Assembly: GCA_019638235.1 (NCBI GenBank)
Contig: JAHBUE010000003.1
Location: 1-64,000 of the forward strand
Source of the DNA: Cyclobacteriaceae bacterium
GTDB lineage: Bacteria; Bacteroidota; Bacteroidia; Cytophagales; Cyclobacteriaceae
DNA: 64,000 nucleotides
Reading direction: 5' to 3'
In this document: in pieces, positions 1 through 7,395 of the stretch
How positions within the stretch are numbered: position 1 is the stretch's first letter
How the letters are laid out: each line of letters begins with the position of its first letter
Position numbers and translations under genes: made by a program
The notes under the pieces: generated by a model
The model's input: the letters and a program-made list of their open reading frames with translations, nothing else
Told to the model about the DNA's origin: nothing
Database searches by the model: none

Positions 1-117
1 TGTAATTGCAGTGCCGAATAAATCGCTGCGAGGCCGTCCGCTAAGGTGAAGATAAGAAAAGGCACTTAACATTCAAATCGCAAATTAACTCGGCATTGCA
101 ATTACATATTGTTGGCT
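1..117 (-). repeat. attC-like palindrome, cut by the left window edge
   Basis: Positions 1-17 and 90-106 form a 17-bp inverted repeat with one mismatch (TGTAATTGCAGTGCCGA against TCGGCATTGCAATTACA). GTTGGCT at 111-117 lies just outside the inner arm. Read on the minus strand this is AGCCAAC, a short spacer, a long stem arm, a loop and the second arm, which is the layout of an integron attC site; the outer GTT core would lie left of the window. It directly follows the stop codon of the minus-strand gene at 127-1026, where a cassette attC belongs. The core is not a perfect RYYYAAC, so the identification is inference. Confidence 0.45.
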
Positions 118-126
118 GCTGTTTTT

Positions 127-1026
127 TTAGTAATGAATTCTATAAAGTACCATCAAGTCCATTTCTCTATAAGTGTCCAACGTCTCAAACCTAATTCCAA
201 ATTCAAAGTCATTTTTGTCAAACCCTTTAATAAACTGAAACTCTGTCTGCCAATAGCCATTCCATTTTTTTGCTGTCCCAATTAGTGTAGCATTCCAATT
301 AAAATATTTACCAAGACCAAAAACAATCCCTTCGTTTGATTTTAGTGTTTCAATATTATTAATGGATTGTCTGCCGTAGCCCAAAAGAAATAGAAAACCG
401 TCAAACTCCAATTCGGGTATAATTGTGAACTCTTCTGTATTCCAATTGTCGTTATTTTTTGAAATATTTCGTTTGTTGTAGCCTAAAGTCAGATTTATGT
501 GACGTGCGTTATAACTAAAGTCAATCAATCGATCTTTTTGAAGTCTTACGTTTATAAATTTATTTTTATTCAAATCTGTCCGATATGTAATGTCTGTAGT
601 TGTTAAAACCTTAACTCCAAATATGACTGGTAATGCATTCCTTAAGTTAACTCCAATAGGAGTGAAGTTAAGTCCGCTGTTAAAACCAATTGAAGTATAC
701 TCGGGGTAAATACCAAATCTTATTTTTTCTTTTAATTGCTCTTCGTCTGTCTCCAAGTAAACAGTCATATAATCTTTATCAGCAGTTAGAATAATTGTTT
801 TAAGTCCTATAGCTGAAAATTCTAATGACGGATTTGTAGAATTACAAGTAATTCTAAATTTTCCATCAACGTTTGAATTAACTCTATTGTCGGTTCCTTT
901 CTCAATAATGCTAACTCCGGGTAAATCTGAATTGTCGTCCTTTAGCCTTACTTCTCCTTCAATTGTCCTCTGTCCAAATGCATTAAAAGTAACTGTTAAT
1001 ATTAAGGTTAGTATTAGTAGTCTCAT
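127..1026 (-). CDS. Secreted carboxypeptidase-regulatory-domain protein, possible cassette gene
   Basis: 299 residues. Residues 1-18 are a Sec signal peptide (MRLLILTLILTVTFNAFGQ). Residues about 20-92 match the CarboxypepD_reg-like beta-sandwich (motifs IEGEVRLKDD, LPGVSIIEKGT, VDGKFRI) common at the start of Bacteroidota outer-membrane proteins. The remaining ~200 residues alternate polar and aromatic positions and end in an aromatic-containing strand (MDLMVLYRIHY), suggesting a small outer-membrane beta-barrel; this is inference and no family is recognised. The gene is strongly AT-rich compared with the housekeeping genes nearby, and it lies exactly between two attC-like palindromes on the same strand, which suggests horizontal acquisition. 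The ATG at 1026 lies 18 bases past the core GTTGGCT of the upstream palindrome. Confidence 0.75.
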   Translation of the reverse strand: MRLLILTLILTVTFNAFGQRTIEGEVRLKDDNSDLPGVSIIEKGTDNRVNSNVDGKFRITCNSTNPSLEFSAIGLKTIILTADKDYMTVYLETDEEQLKEKIRFGIYPEYTSIGFNSGLNFTPIGVNLRNALPVIFGVKVLTTTDITYRTDLNKNKFINVRLQKDRLIDFSYNARHINLTLGYNKRNISKNNDNWNTEEFTIIPELEFDGFLFLLGYGRQSINNIETLKSNEGIVFGLGKYFNWNATLIGTAKKWNGYWQTEFQFIKGFDKNDFEFGIRFETLDTYREMDLMVLYRIHY

Positions 1027-1044
1027 CTCAATTTAGAAAATTGC

Positions 1045-1173
1045 AGCCAACGTTTTGGGTTTGTTTAGTGGCGGATAAATCCAACGGATTTGTCCGCCTA
1101 CACGAATATAAGTAAACTTGTTAACACTATGGGCGACTATGTCGCCCGCCATTAAACAAACCTGGTGTTGGCA
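1045..1173 (-). repeat. attC-like recombination site between two cassette-like genes
   Basis: Outer cores AGCCAAC (1045-1051) and GTTGGCA (1167-1173) are inverted. Inside them, 1058-1074 (GGTTTGTTTAGTGGCGG) pairs with 1146-1162 (CCGCCATTAAACAAACC) with a single mispair, and the spacers between core and stem differ in sequence and length on the two sides. A further hairpin (ATCC...GGAT) lies in the loop. The length, the inverted cores with AAC/GTT, the non-complementary spacer and the place between the stop of one minus-strand gene and the start of the next all fit an integron attC. A MITE would look similar; no target duplication is visible. Confidence 0.55.
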
Positions 1174-1187
1174 ACCGTACCTTTCAT

Positions 1188-1664
1188 CTACTCTATTTTT
1201 GTCGAGCCCTTTTCTTTTGAGTCTCTCAATATTTGGAATACCGTGTCTGCGAGTCTATAAACTGGGTCGTGTTTTATCAAGCTGTCTCTTTGCTCCACAG
1301 TTAAAGGTTTAATATCTGCAGAGTCCAATGTCTGGATAAAACCAGTCTGTATTTCATTTGAATTGATTAGCTCTTCGGAGTCAGATAGCTCAATCTCAAT
1401 ACGTCTTGTCCCAAGAAAGTCAGAGTGAATTGTAAAAGTCGAACCTTTGGTCAACTTTGTATCTCGTCTTACAGAAATTGTCACCAATACTTTCTTTTCT
1501 TCATCAATAATCAAGTCTTTAACTTTTCCAATTTCAAGTCCTTTTATAATTACTTTGTCACCCGTTGTGAGTCGGTCAACATTGTCAAACCTTACTTTAT
1601 AATCATTTGAGTCTGAACAACTGAACAGTCCGAACAAGAGTATAATTGTCAAAGTGTTTTTCAT
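1188..1664 (-). CDS. MCE/MlaD-domain lipoprotein, possible cassette gene
   Basis: 158 residues from the ATG at 1664, chosen because MKNTLTIILLFGLFSC forms a lipoprotein signal with Cys16 as the lipid-attachment residue; an in-frame ATG 36 bases upstream would spoil the signal. Residues about 22-95 match the MCE (MlaD) domain: VRFDNVDRLTTGDKV, IKGLEIGKV, LVTISVRRDT, LGTRRIEIE. MlaD-type proteins bind lipids and work with ABC permeases in transport between membranes, but this copy is short, has no transmembrane anchor and no mlaE or mlaF nearby, so its partner is unknown. It lies on the same strand as the gene at 127-1026, separated from it only by an attC-like palindrome. Confidence 0.75.
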   Translation of the reverse strand: MKNTLTIILLFGLFSCSDSNDYKVRFDNVDRLTTGDKVIIKGLEIGKVKDLIIDEEKKVLVTISVRRDTKLTKGSTFTIHSDFLGTRRIEIELSDSEELINSNEIQTGFIQTLDSADIKPLTVEQRDSLIKHDPVYRLADTVFQILRDSKEKGSTKIE

Positions 1665-1689
1665 TGTCTGAAGTGTCCAAAGGTATGGT

Positions 1690-1796
1690 TGCCAACTCAT
1701 TTATACCCCTCACAAAACTGCGCCAATCCAACCGTTTTACGCTGGCTTTGCGCCATAAGCGTGAGGCTTATTTTAATAACAAAAATAGCTTTTCCT
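1690..1796 (-). other. Possible primary recombination site (attI-like) region
   Basis: TGCCAAC at 1690-1696 (GTTGGCA on the minus strand) lies 25 bases before the start codon of the MlaD-like gene, as R' cores do in cassettes. The sequence toward the recombinase remnant has only weak dyads (CCTCAC near 1711 with GTGAGG near 1761) and no matching outer core, so it is not an attC like the one at 1045-1173. A single core between a recombinase gene and the first cassette is where attI lies in an integron. This reading is inference from position. Confidence 0.25.
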
Positions 1797-1797
1797 G

Positions 1798-1935
1798 TCA
1801 CAAATCATCAAAAGGGCTTTTAATGTTTTGTATCTGCTGCGTGCTTACGTGGGTGTAAATCTCGGTGGTTTTGCTGCTGTTGTGCCCTAAAAGTTCCTGT
1901 ATATACCGTAAGCCTGTCGCAGGTGTGTGGCATAG
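1798..1935 (-). pseudogene. C-terminal remnant of a tyrosine recombinase/integrase
   Basis: The minus strand from 1920 to the TGA at 1798 reads ATGLRYIQELLGHNSSKTTE followed by IYTHVSTQQIQNIKSPFDDL. This is the end of a tyrosine recombinase, with the LGH histidine box and the nucleophile Tyr in IYTHV. Just upstream, in another frame, YATHL is the expected residue run of the HxxR box, so a short deletion with a frameshift near 1920 separates the two. Nothing recognisable remains further upstream. The part that would contain the IntI-specific insertion is missing, so the family (integron IntI, XerC/D-like or transposon integrase) cannot be settled from sequence alone. Confidence 0.7.
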
Positions 1936-2003
1936 CCAATAATCCGTATTCCATTTTGATTTACCCCGCCAATAGTGTTTTTTGATAGATACTTGAAATG
2001 CTT

Positions 2004-2102
2004 ATGAAATCGCTGATTTTAACTTTATTGGCTATGGCAGTAAACCCGGTAACCTCGGTGTATGATTTTAAAATGAACTCCCTGGAAGTTAAGCAAACTT
2101 AA
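2004..2102 (+). pseudogene. N-terminal remnant of a glutathione peroxidase-like gene
   Basis: An ATG at 2004 opens a 32-codon frame to a TAA at 2100. It starts with a short hydrophobic leader (MKSLILTLLAMAVNP) and continues VTSVYDFKMNSLEVKQT, which resembles the start of Bacteroidota glutathione peroxidases (SxYDFxMxSLxGK). The catalytic selenocysteine/cysteine region is absent and the frame ends at the terminator stem. The likely history is a deletion between this gene and the accessory region to its left. It could still be a translated short peptide, but a broken gene is simpler. Confidence 0.5.
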
Positions 2103-2133
2103 AAGCCCCGATGAACAATACACCGGGGCTTTT
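2101..2133. terminator. Bidirectional rho-independent terminator
   Basis: AAAAGCCCCG (2101-2110) pairs perfectly with CGGGGCTTTT (2124-2133) around a 13-base loop, giving T-runs on both strands. On the minus strand it lies about 20 bases past the stop codon of the superoxide dismutase gene. On the plus strand it overlaps the stop codon of the glutathione peroxidase fragment. Confidence 0.75.
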
Positions 2134-2155
2134 ATTTTATGCTGTTTTACAAAAC

Positions 2156-2764
2156 TTACTTCGCAGCATCAAATCGCTTTGCTACTTCTACCCAGTTTAC
2201 TACGTTCCAGAACGCGGTAACATAGTCGGGTCTGCGGTTTTGGTAGTTCAGGTAATAGGCGTGCTCCCACACATCCAACCCAAGAATGGGCGTGCCCTGC
2301 ACTTCGGCAACATCCATTAACGGGTTATCCTGGTTGGGTGAAGATGTAATCGCGAGTTTGCCGTCAGCGCCTACAATAAGCCATGCCCAGCCCGAACCAA
2401 AACGCCCGGCAGCGGCAGCGGCAAATTTTGTTTTAAATTCATCAAAATTTCCAAAGGCATCATTAATGGCATCGGCCAACGATCCGGTTGGGGCGCCCCC
2501 CGCATTCGGGCCTATAACTGCCCAGAACAAGCTATGGTTATAATGACCGCCACCGTTATTGCGCACGGCAGCCGGATACTTAGAGATGTTCTTACAGATT
2601 TCTTCAATGCTTAAATTTTCTTCCGGCTTACCGGCAACAGCATTGTTCAGGTTGGTTACATAGGCATTGTGGTGCTTGCCATGATGGATTTCCATGGTGC
2701 GGGCATCAATATGAGGCTCAAGGGCATTAAAGGCATACGGTAAATTTGGCAATGTAAATGGCAT
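2156..2764 (-). CDS. sodA: Superoxide dismutase, Fe/Mn family
   Basis: 202 residues, the normal family length, without a signal peptide, so cytosolic. It converts superoxide to oxygen and hydrogen peroxide. The alpha-hairpin domain carries the metal ligand His27 in MEIHHGKHH and His77 in [10 protein letters not shown]. The C-terminal domain has GSGWAWLIV and the ligand motif [11 protein letters not shown] (Asp and His). Sequence alone does not decide between iron and manganese, so sodA rather than sodB is a convention. A TATATTTG promoter box lies about 37 bases upstream and a strong terminator follows, so it is probably monocistronic. Confidence 0.95.
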   Translation of the reverse strand: MPFTLPNLPYAFNALEPHIDARTMEIHHGKHHNAYVTNLNNAVAGKPEENLSIEEICKNISKYPAAVRNNGGGHYNHSLFWAVIGPNAGGAPTGSLADAINDAFGNFDEFKTKFAAAAAGRFGSGWAWLIVGADGKLAITSSPNQDNPLMDVAEVQGTPILGLDVWEHAYYLNYQNRRPDYVTAFWNVVNWVEVAKRFDAAK

Positions 2765-2800
2765 ATTTAAAATGGTTTAATTGTTAAACATGAAAGATGT

Positions 2801-2808
2801 CAAATATA
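2801..2808 (-). promoter_or_regulatory. -7 promoter element of the superoxide dismutase gene
   Basis: The minus strand reads TATATTTG here, a match to the Bacteroidota -7 consensus TAnnTTTG, about 37 bases before the ATG. No clear -33 TTTG lies at the usual distance. Confidence 0.45.
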
Positions 2809-2869
2809 CAACCCTGACAACGGGGATAAAATTCGATTGGGGAGAAATTTTTAAATAGCTGCTAAAAAT

Positions 2870-3313
2870 TCACTCCCGTATCCGCTTAAAAAAACTGTCG
2901 ATAAGCGCTTTGGCTTCGTTGGCAAACACGCCCTTAGCCACTTCTGTTTTAGGATGGAGCACCTGTTGTTTTATCAGGCTGTACCCCCGCTGAATGTCGG
3001 AAGCGCCATACACTAACTTACCAAGTTGCACCCAGGCCAATGCGCCACCACACATCACGCAGGGTTCAAGTGTAACGTATAGTGTACATTCAGTTAAGTA
3101 TTTCGAGCCGAGGTAATTGGCAGCGGAAGTTGCGGCCAGCATTTCAGCATGGGCGGTAGCATCGGTTAATTTTTCGGTTTGATTATGCGCCCGCGCTATA
3201 ATCCTGTTTTTGGCAACCACTACGGCCCCTACCGGAACCTCGCCAATATCCAACGCCTTTTGCGCCTCTTTCAGGGCTTCGCGCATAAAATACTCATCGG
3301 TGTAGAGTTCCAT
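2870..3313 (-). CDS. tadA: Nucleoside deaminase, TadA-type tRNA adenosine deaminase
   Basis: 147 residues, the usual length for TadA, which deaminates A34 to inosine in the tRNA-Arg(ACG) wobble position. The zinc site is complete: His55-Ala-Glu57 (AHAE, with the proton-shuttling glutamate) and the PCxxC motif at 84-88 (EPCVMCGG). Conserved TadA features GEVPVGAVVV and ARAHNQTE are also present. The gene follows the secreted protein at 3317-3868 with only a few bases between them, so they are probably cotranscribed. A guanine deaminase-like activity cannot be excluded by sequence, but the fit to TadA is good. Confidence 0.88.
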   Translation of the reverse strand: MELYTDEYFMREALKEAQKALDIGEVPVGAVVVAKNRIIARAHNQTEKLTDATAHAEMLAATSAANYLGSKYLTECTLYVTLEPCVMCGGALAWVQLGKLVYGASDIQRGYSLIKQQVLHPKTEVAKGVFANEAKALIDSFFKRIRE

Positions 3314-3316
3314 CCG

Positions 3317-3868
3317 TTACTTTATTTTGATGCCGGTCATCATCTTTCCGGCTGTTTCCTGCCAGTCGTGGCGGATTCTGCGCGGGCAGTTAAATGAGAA
3401 CACCAGGGTGCTACCGGGTTCAACTAAATATTGGATGTAGGTATAATTCAATACAGGCTCGCGCTGCGAAAGCTCCATCGGGTTTCCTCTTACACGCGAT
3501 TCAAACTCAAAAAATATAAATCGCTTGCCGTTCACTTCGTGTATGCCTTCCGAGGCAAACTCAATATTATCAAACAGGTTGGTCAACCCGGCTTTAAAGA
3601 ATTTCTGCGCCATTTCTAAGTTGGCATCCGGCCATTGTGTTGCCGACACGTTAATACTGAAATCCACTACCCGGTCGGGGTTGGTATAGGCGGCAATGGG
3701 TTTCCGCACGGAGGGGTAGCGCTGCCCGAAATCCAGGTCGTCCATAGGCCGGAAGTCTTTGGGTAGCAATACGGAAATCTGGGGGGTAACTTTCGTCCGC
3801 ACCAGCTTAACGGACGATTCAAAAGCGCAAAGCGCAAAAAGTGAATAAACAAGCAAAACGGTTCGCAT
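3317..3868 (-). CDS. Exported protein of unknown function
   Basis: 183 residues with an N-terminal hydrophobic signal (MRTVLLVYSLFALCAF). The mature part reads as alternating strands with one amphipathic helix (NLEMAQKFFKAGLTNLF), ending in a hydrophobic strand and a helix (HDWQETAGKMMTGIKI). That layout resembles small PsbP/DcrB-fold envelope proteins, which is a weak structural impression and not a family assignment. It is the first gene of an apparent two-gene minus-strand unit with tadA. The palindromic element at 3901-4044 lies immediately upstream and probably affects its promoter region. Confidence 0.7.
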   Translation of the reverse strand: MRTVLLVYSLFALCAFESSVKLVRTKVTPQISVLLPKDFRPMDDLDFGQRYPSVRKPIAAYTNPDRVVDFSINVSATQWPDANLEMAQKFFKAGLTNLFDNIEFASEGIHEVNGKRFIFFEFESRVRGNPMELSQREPVLNYTYIQYLVEPGSTLVFSFNCPRRIRHDWQETAGKMMTGIKIK

Positions 3869-3900
3869 ACGATATTTTTTATTCGTTAACCCTTCTGGAT

Positions 3901-4044
3901 GATGTTATGCAAAACAAATACCGTCATTGCGAGTCCCGATGATAATCGGGACGCAGCAATCCCTATTTCTGTGCTGAAAAACGGGATTGCTTCGGTCGTT
4001 CCTCCCTCGCAATGACGTGCTATTTTATTGTTTTGCATAACATC
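3901..4044. mobile_element. Nested palindromic MITE-like element
   Basis: The ends are a perfect 15-bp inverted repeat, GATGTTATGCAAAAC (3901-3915) and GTTTTGCATAACATC (4030-4044). Inside it is a second perfect inverted repeat, CGTCATTGCGAG (3922-3933) and CTCGCAATGACG (4006-4017), and inside that a small hairpin GTCCCGAT..ATCGGGAC. The inner CGTCATTGCGAG sequence returns several times at 23700-24060. There is no coding capacity. It separates the divergent genes at 3868 and 4129. Confidence 0.65.
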
Positions 4045-4128
4045 AACTCCTGAGTAAAAGTATTCTTAACTTCGCCCCCTTGAGAACGCCTCAAAGGCAA
4101 TAATCGTACAAAATTAAGGAAATCAGCT

Positions 4129-5877
4129 ATGTTAAGAACACACACTTGCGGTGAACTCCGGATAAATCATGTAAACCAGGCGGTAACGTTAACGGGTTGG
4201 GTACAGCGGGTACGCAATAAGGGAAGTATTTTGTGGATAGACCTGCGCGACCGTTACGGCATTACCCAACTTATTTTTGATGAAAGCTCAACGGACGCAT
4301 CGCTCATGGACAAGGCCCGGTCGGTTGGCCGAGAGTTTGTTCTACAGGCAAAGGGCATAGTTGTGGAGCGCCTTTCTAAAAACGATAAAATGCCTACCGG
4401 TGACGTTGAAATAAAAGTTACTGAACTAATCCTGCTGAACGCAGCCAAAACCCCGCCTTTTACTATTGAAGATGAAACCGATGGCGGTGATGAACTGCGC
4501 ATGAAATACCGTTACTTAGATTTACGCAGAACACCCGTGCGCGAAAGCCTGCTGCTGCGACATAAGATGGCCCAGCAAACCCGCATATACCTCGACAGTT
4601 TGAATTTTGTTGAGGTTGAAACACCCGTGCTGATAAAATCAACACCCGAAGGCGCGCGCGATTTCGTGGTGCCGTCACGGGTTCATCATGGTGAGTTTTA
4701 TGCGTTACCGCAATCGCCACAAACGTTTAAGCAATTGCTGATGGTATCCGGTTTCGACCGGTATTACCAGATTGTAAAGTGCTTTCGCGATGAAGATTTA
4801 CGGGCCGACCGCCAACCGGAGTTCACGCAAATAGACTGCGAGATGGCGTTCATCACGCAGGAAGATATTTTATCAACTTTTGAAGGATTGATAAGGCACT
4901 TGTTCAAGGCGGTTAAAGGAATTGAACTTCCCGCAGTAGCGCGCATGTCGTACGATGACGCCATGAAGTATTATGGTTCTGATAAGCCAGATACGAGGTT
5001 TGAGATGACATTTACAGAAATCAAGCACCTCACAACCGGGAAAAATTTTGTTGTATTTGATAGTGCAGAACTTGTTGTGGGTATTTGTGCAAAAGGTTGT
5101 GCAGAATACACCCGCAAACAACTTGATGAGTTGACTGAATATGTAAAGCGACCACAAGTTGGGGCAAAAGGGTTGGTGTATGTTCAGTACAAAGCAGATG
5201 GAACGTTTAAATCTTCTGTTGATAAATTTTATTCAACTGATGATTTAAAGAAATGGGCTGAAGCGTTTAACGCGCAGCCCGGTGATTTAATGCTAATCAT
5301 GGCAGGCGAAACCAACACTACACGCAAACAGCTTAATGAGTTACGTTTGCTGATGGGCGAAAAACTCGGGCTTCGCGACAAGAATAAATTTTCTGCGCTT
5401 TGGGTTTTGGATTTCCCGTTGTTGGAATGGAATGAAGAAACAAACCGCTACCATGCCATGCACCATCCGTTCACGTCACCCAAGCCGGAAGATATTCCGT
5501 TGCTGGAAACCGACCCCGGTAAGGTGCGCGCCAACGCCTACGATATGGTGTTGAACGGCAGTGAAATTGGCGGAGGCTCCATTCGTATTCACGACCGCGC
5601 CACGCAACAAATGATGTTCACGCACTTAGGCTTTACAGAAGAAGAAGCGAAAAAACAATTCGGATTTTTAATGGAAGCCTTTGAGTACGGAGCGCCTCCG
5701 CACGGAGGCATTGCCTTTGGTTTCGACAGGTTGTGCGCGTTGTTTGGCGGGTCGGAGTCCATCCGCGATTTTATCGCCTTCCCTAAAAACAATTCAGGCC
5801 GGGATGTGATGATCGACAGTCCTTCAACCATTTCGGATGAACAGTTGAAAGAGCTTGGCATCCAGGTAAGGAGTTAA
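4129..5877 (+). CDS. aspS: Aspartate--tRNA ligase
   Basis: 582 residues, the normal length for bacterial AspRS, a cytosolic class IIb synthetase charging tRNA-Asp. In order: an OB-fold anticodon-binding domain (about 1-110, [14 protein letters not shown] and [10 protein letters not shown]), the class II catalytic domain with motif 1 around residues 145-170, motif 2 ([18 protein letters not shown]), the bacteria-specific GAD insertion (about 290-410), and motif 3 near the C-terminus (GIAFGFDRL). It starts at the ATG at 4129 ([10 protein letters not shown]). A degenerate -7-like TTAACTTCG lies about 60 bases upstream. No operon partner is evident; the next gene begins 71 bases later. Confidence 0.97.
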   Translation: MLRTHTCGELRINHVNQAVTLTGWVQRVRNKGSILWIDLRDRYGITQLIFDESSTDASLMDKARSVGREFVLQAKGIVVERLSKNDKMPTGDVEIKVTELILLNAAKTPPFTIEDETDGGDELRMKYRYLDLRRTPVRESLLLRHKMAQQTRIYLDSLNFVEVETPVLIKSTPEGARDFVVPSRVHHGEFYALPQSPQTFKQLLMVSGFDRYYQIVKCFRDEDLRADRQPEFTQIDCEMAFITQEDILSTFEGLIRHLFKAVKGIELPAVARMSYDDAMKYYGSDKPDTRFEMTFTEIKHLTTGKNFVVFDSAELVVGICAKGCAEYTRKQLDELTEYVKRPQVGAKGLVYVQYKADGTFKSSVDKFYSTDDLKKWAEAFNAQPGDLMLIMAGETNTTRKQLNELRLLMGEKLGLRDKNKFSALWVLDFPLLEWNEETNRYHAMHHPFTSPKPEDIPLLETDPGKVRANAYDMVLNGSEIGGGSIRIHDRATQQMMFTHLGFTEEEAKKQFGFLMEAFEYGAPPHGGIAFGFDRLCALFGGSESIRDFIAFPKNNSGRDVMIDSPSTISDEQLKELGIQVRS

Positions 5878-5948
5878 GACAATTGGTGTAACATTTTTAG
5901 CGTTTCATAGTCTTATGCAGGTGACGTAATCCCTATGACCCTCTTTTC

Positions 5949-6914
5949 ATGAAAGCTGCAACACGAACAACATACGGCTCTCCCGATGTGATAACCGTTA
6001 AAGAAGTTGAGAAGCCTGTGCCTAAAGCAAACGAAATTCTTGTTCGCGTTCATGCCACTACCGTAAACCGTACCGATTGTGGGGCACTGTGGGGCAAGCC
6101 CTTTCTTTTCCGGTTCTTCATCGGCCTGTTTAAACCCAGAAACTCCATTACCGGTACCGACTTTGCCGGAGTTGTTGAAACGGTAGGTGAAAAAGTAAAC
6201 GAATTTAAAATTGGTGACCGCGTTTGGGGGTTTGATGATAACACGTTACCCTCACATGCCGAATACCTTGCTGTTGATAGTAAGAAGGCGATTATGAAAG
6301 TGCCGACCGGTTTTACTTTTGAACAGGCCGTGGCTAGCGCAGAGGCGGCACATTATGCCTGTAACTTTCTGAACAAGGTAAAGCTTGTGCCGGGACAAAA
6401 AGTACTGGTAAATGGCGGAACAGGCGGAATAGGTTCAGCCGCCATACAGTTTTTAAAAAACATGAACATCTTTGTAACTGCCGTATGCCACTCGCAATAC
6501 CATGATCGTGTTCAGGCATTAGGGCCTGATCGAATTATCCATTACGACAAAGAAGATTTTACGCAGGATAATGAAACGTATGATTTTGTTTTTGATGCCG
6601 TTGGAAAAAGTTCATTCAACCCCTGCACACGCATTCTGAAAGAAAAGGGCGTTTACCTTTCTTCCGAGTTAGGCCCTGGCGCTGAAAATTTATACCTGCC
6701 TCTGTTGACTTTAATTAAAGGAGGGAGAAAAGTTATATTCCCTGTTCCTGGCTCTATTTCAAAAAGTTTAGCGTATATTTTTGATTTGGCCGAGAAGGAA
6801 AAATTCAAACCGCTTATTGATCGCACCTATTCGCTTGACGAAATTAAAGAAGCCTTCACGTATGTAAATTCCGGGCAGAAGATCGGGAATGTGATTATTA
6901 GAATTACAGATTAA
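5949..6914 (+). CDS. NAD(P)-dependent alcohol dehydrogenase/quinone oxidoreductase (MDR family)
   Basis: 321 residues. A GroES-like N-terminal domain (about 25-110, TTVNRTDCGALWGKP, GTDFAGVVETVGEKV) is followed by a Rossmann domain with the dinucleotide motif NGGTGGIGSAAIQF near residue 155 and a C-terminal substrate-domain strand (GKVIIRI-like end, QKIGNVIIRI). The structural zinc cysteine cluster of classical zinc alcohol dehydrogenases is absent, placing it in the zinc-free quinone reductase/reductase branch of the medium-chain superfamily. The substrate is not predictable. It follows aspS on the same strand, with no shared functional logic. Confidence 0.85.
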   Translation: MKAATRTTYGSPDVITVKEVEKPVPKANEILVRVHATTVNRTDCGALWGKPFLFRFFIGLFKPRNSITGTDFAGVVETVGEKVNEFKIGDRVWGFDDNTLPSHAEYLAVDSKKAIMKVPTGFTFEQAVASAEAAHYACNFLNKVKLVPGQKVLVNGGTGGIGSAAIQFLKNMNIFVTAVCHSQYHDRVQALGPDRIIHYDKEDFTQDNETYDFVFDAVGKSSFNPCTRILKEKGVYLSSELGPGAENLYLPLLTLIKGGRKVIFPVPGSISKSLAYIFDLAEKEKFKPLIDRTYSLDEIKEAFTYVNSGQKIGNVIIRITD

Positions 6915-6991
6915 TGATGATGAAAACTCAAACCCTCACACTGTCACACTGTGGGAAAGGGTGAATGATTGTTGCGTTGAGTGCATTCCTG

Positions 6992-7354
6992 TCAAATCCC
7001 AAACCTCTTTTTACATTTCGTACACTGAACCAGGGTTGTTCCCATGTAATAGAGCTTAACAATGGCACTCTTTATTTCGACACGCTTATGATTAACGTGA
7101 CCACACTTTGGACACCTCAACCTGTCTATTGATTTCCTCGCTTTGTATTTGCCTATTATTCGTTTTGCTACGTCTTTGTCTTCCCCGGACACTATTACTT
7201 CGTAATAGCAACTCCCTGAGTTCAACCCCATGTGTGGCCCATGCTCATTAACGAGATGAACTATTCTTTGGGCTGTTAATAGTCCCTTGATCTGGTACAA
7301 TTCTCCATAGGTTAAAAACCGACCGACAGTATAAAAGGAAGTATTTTGTTTCAT
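6992..7354 (-). CDS. DUF2007-like protein with C-terminal zinc ribbon
   Basis: 120 residues. The N-terminal half (about 5-70: YGELYQIKGLLTAQRIVHLV, YYEVIVSGEDKDVAKRII) resembles the DUF2007 putative signal-transducing fold, with a helix that scans between strands. The C-terminal half is a zinc ribbon with two CxxC pairs, CPKCGH near residue 80 and CTKCKK near 111. Both parts are cytosolic. Fusions of this type are found in Bacteroidota but have no established role. It is monocistronic-looking, ending 77 bases from the convergent dehydrogenase gene. Confidence 0.75.
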   Translation of the reverse strand: MKQNTSFYTVGRFLTYGELYQIKGLLTAQRIVHLVNEHGPHMGLNSGSCYYEVIVSGEDKDVAKRIIGKYKARKSIDRLRCPKCGHVNHKRVEIKSAIVKLYYMGTTLVQCTKCKKRFGI

Positions 7355-7395
7355 TTACAACGTAAAAATCCAGAATCAGAAATCTAAAATCTTTC

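Noticed and set aside
1118..1312. Plus-strand open frame of 64 codons across the attC-like site
   Set aside because: It runs antisense to the MlaD-like gene and through the palindrome, with no recognisable domain.
6940..6966. Hairpin CCCTCACAC...GTGTGGG-like sequence after the dehydrogenase gene as terminator
   Set aside because: The stem is short and imperfect and no T-run follows.
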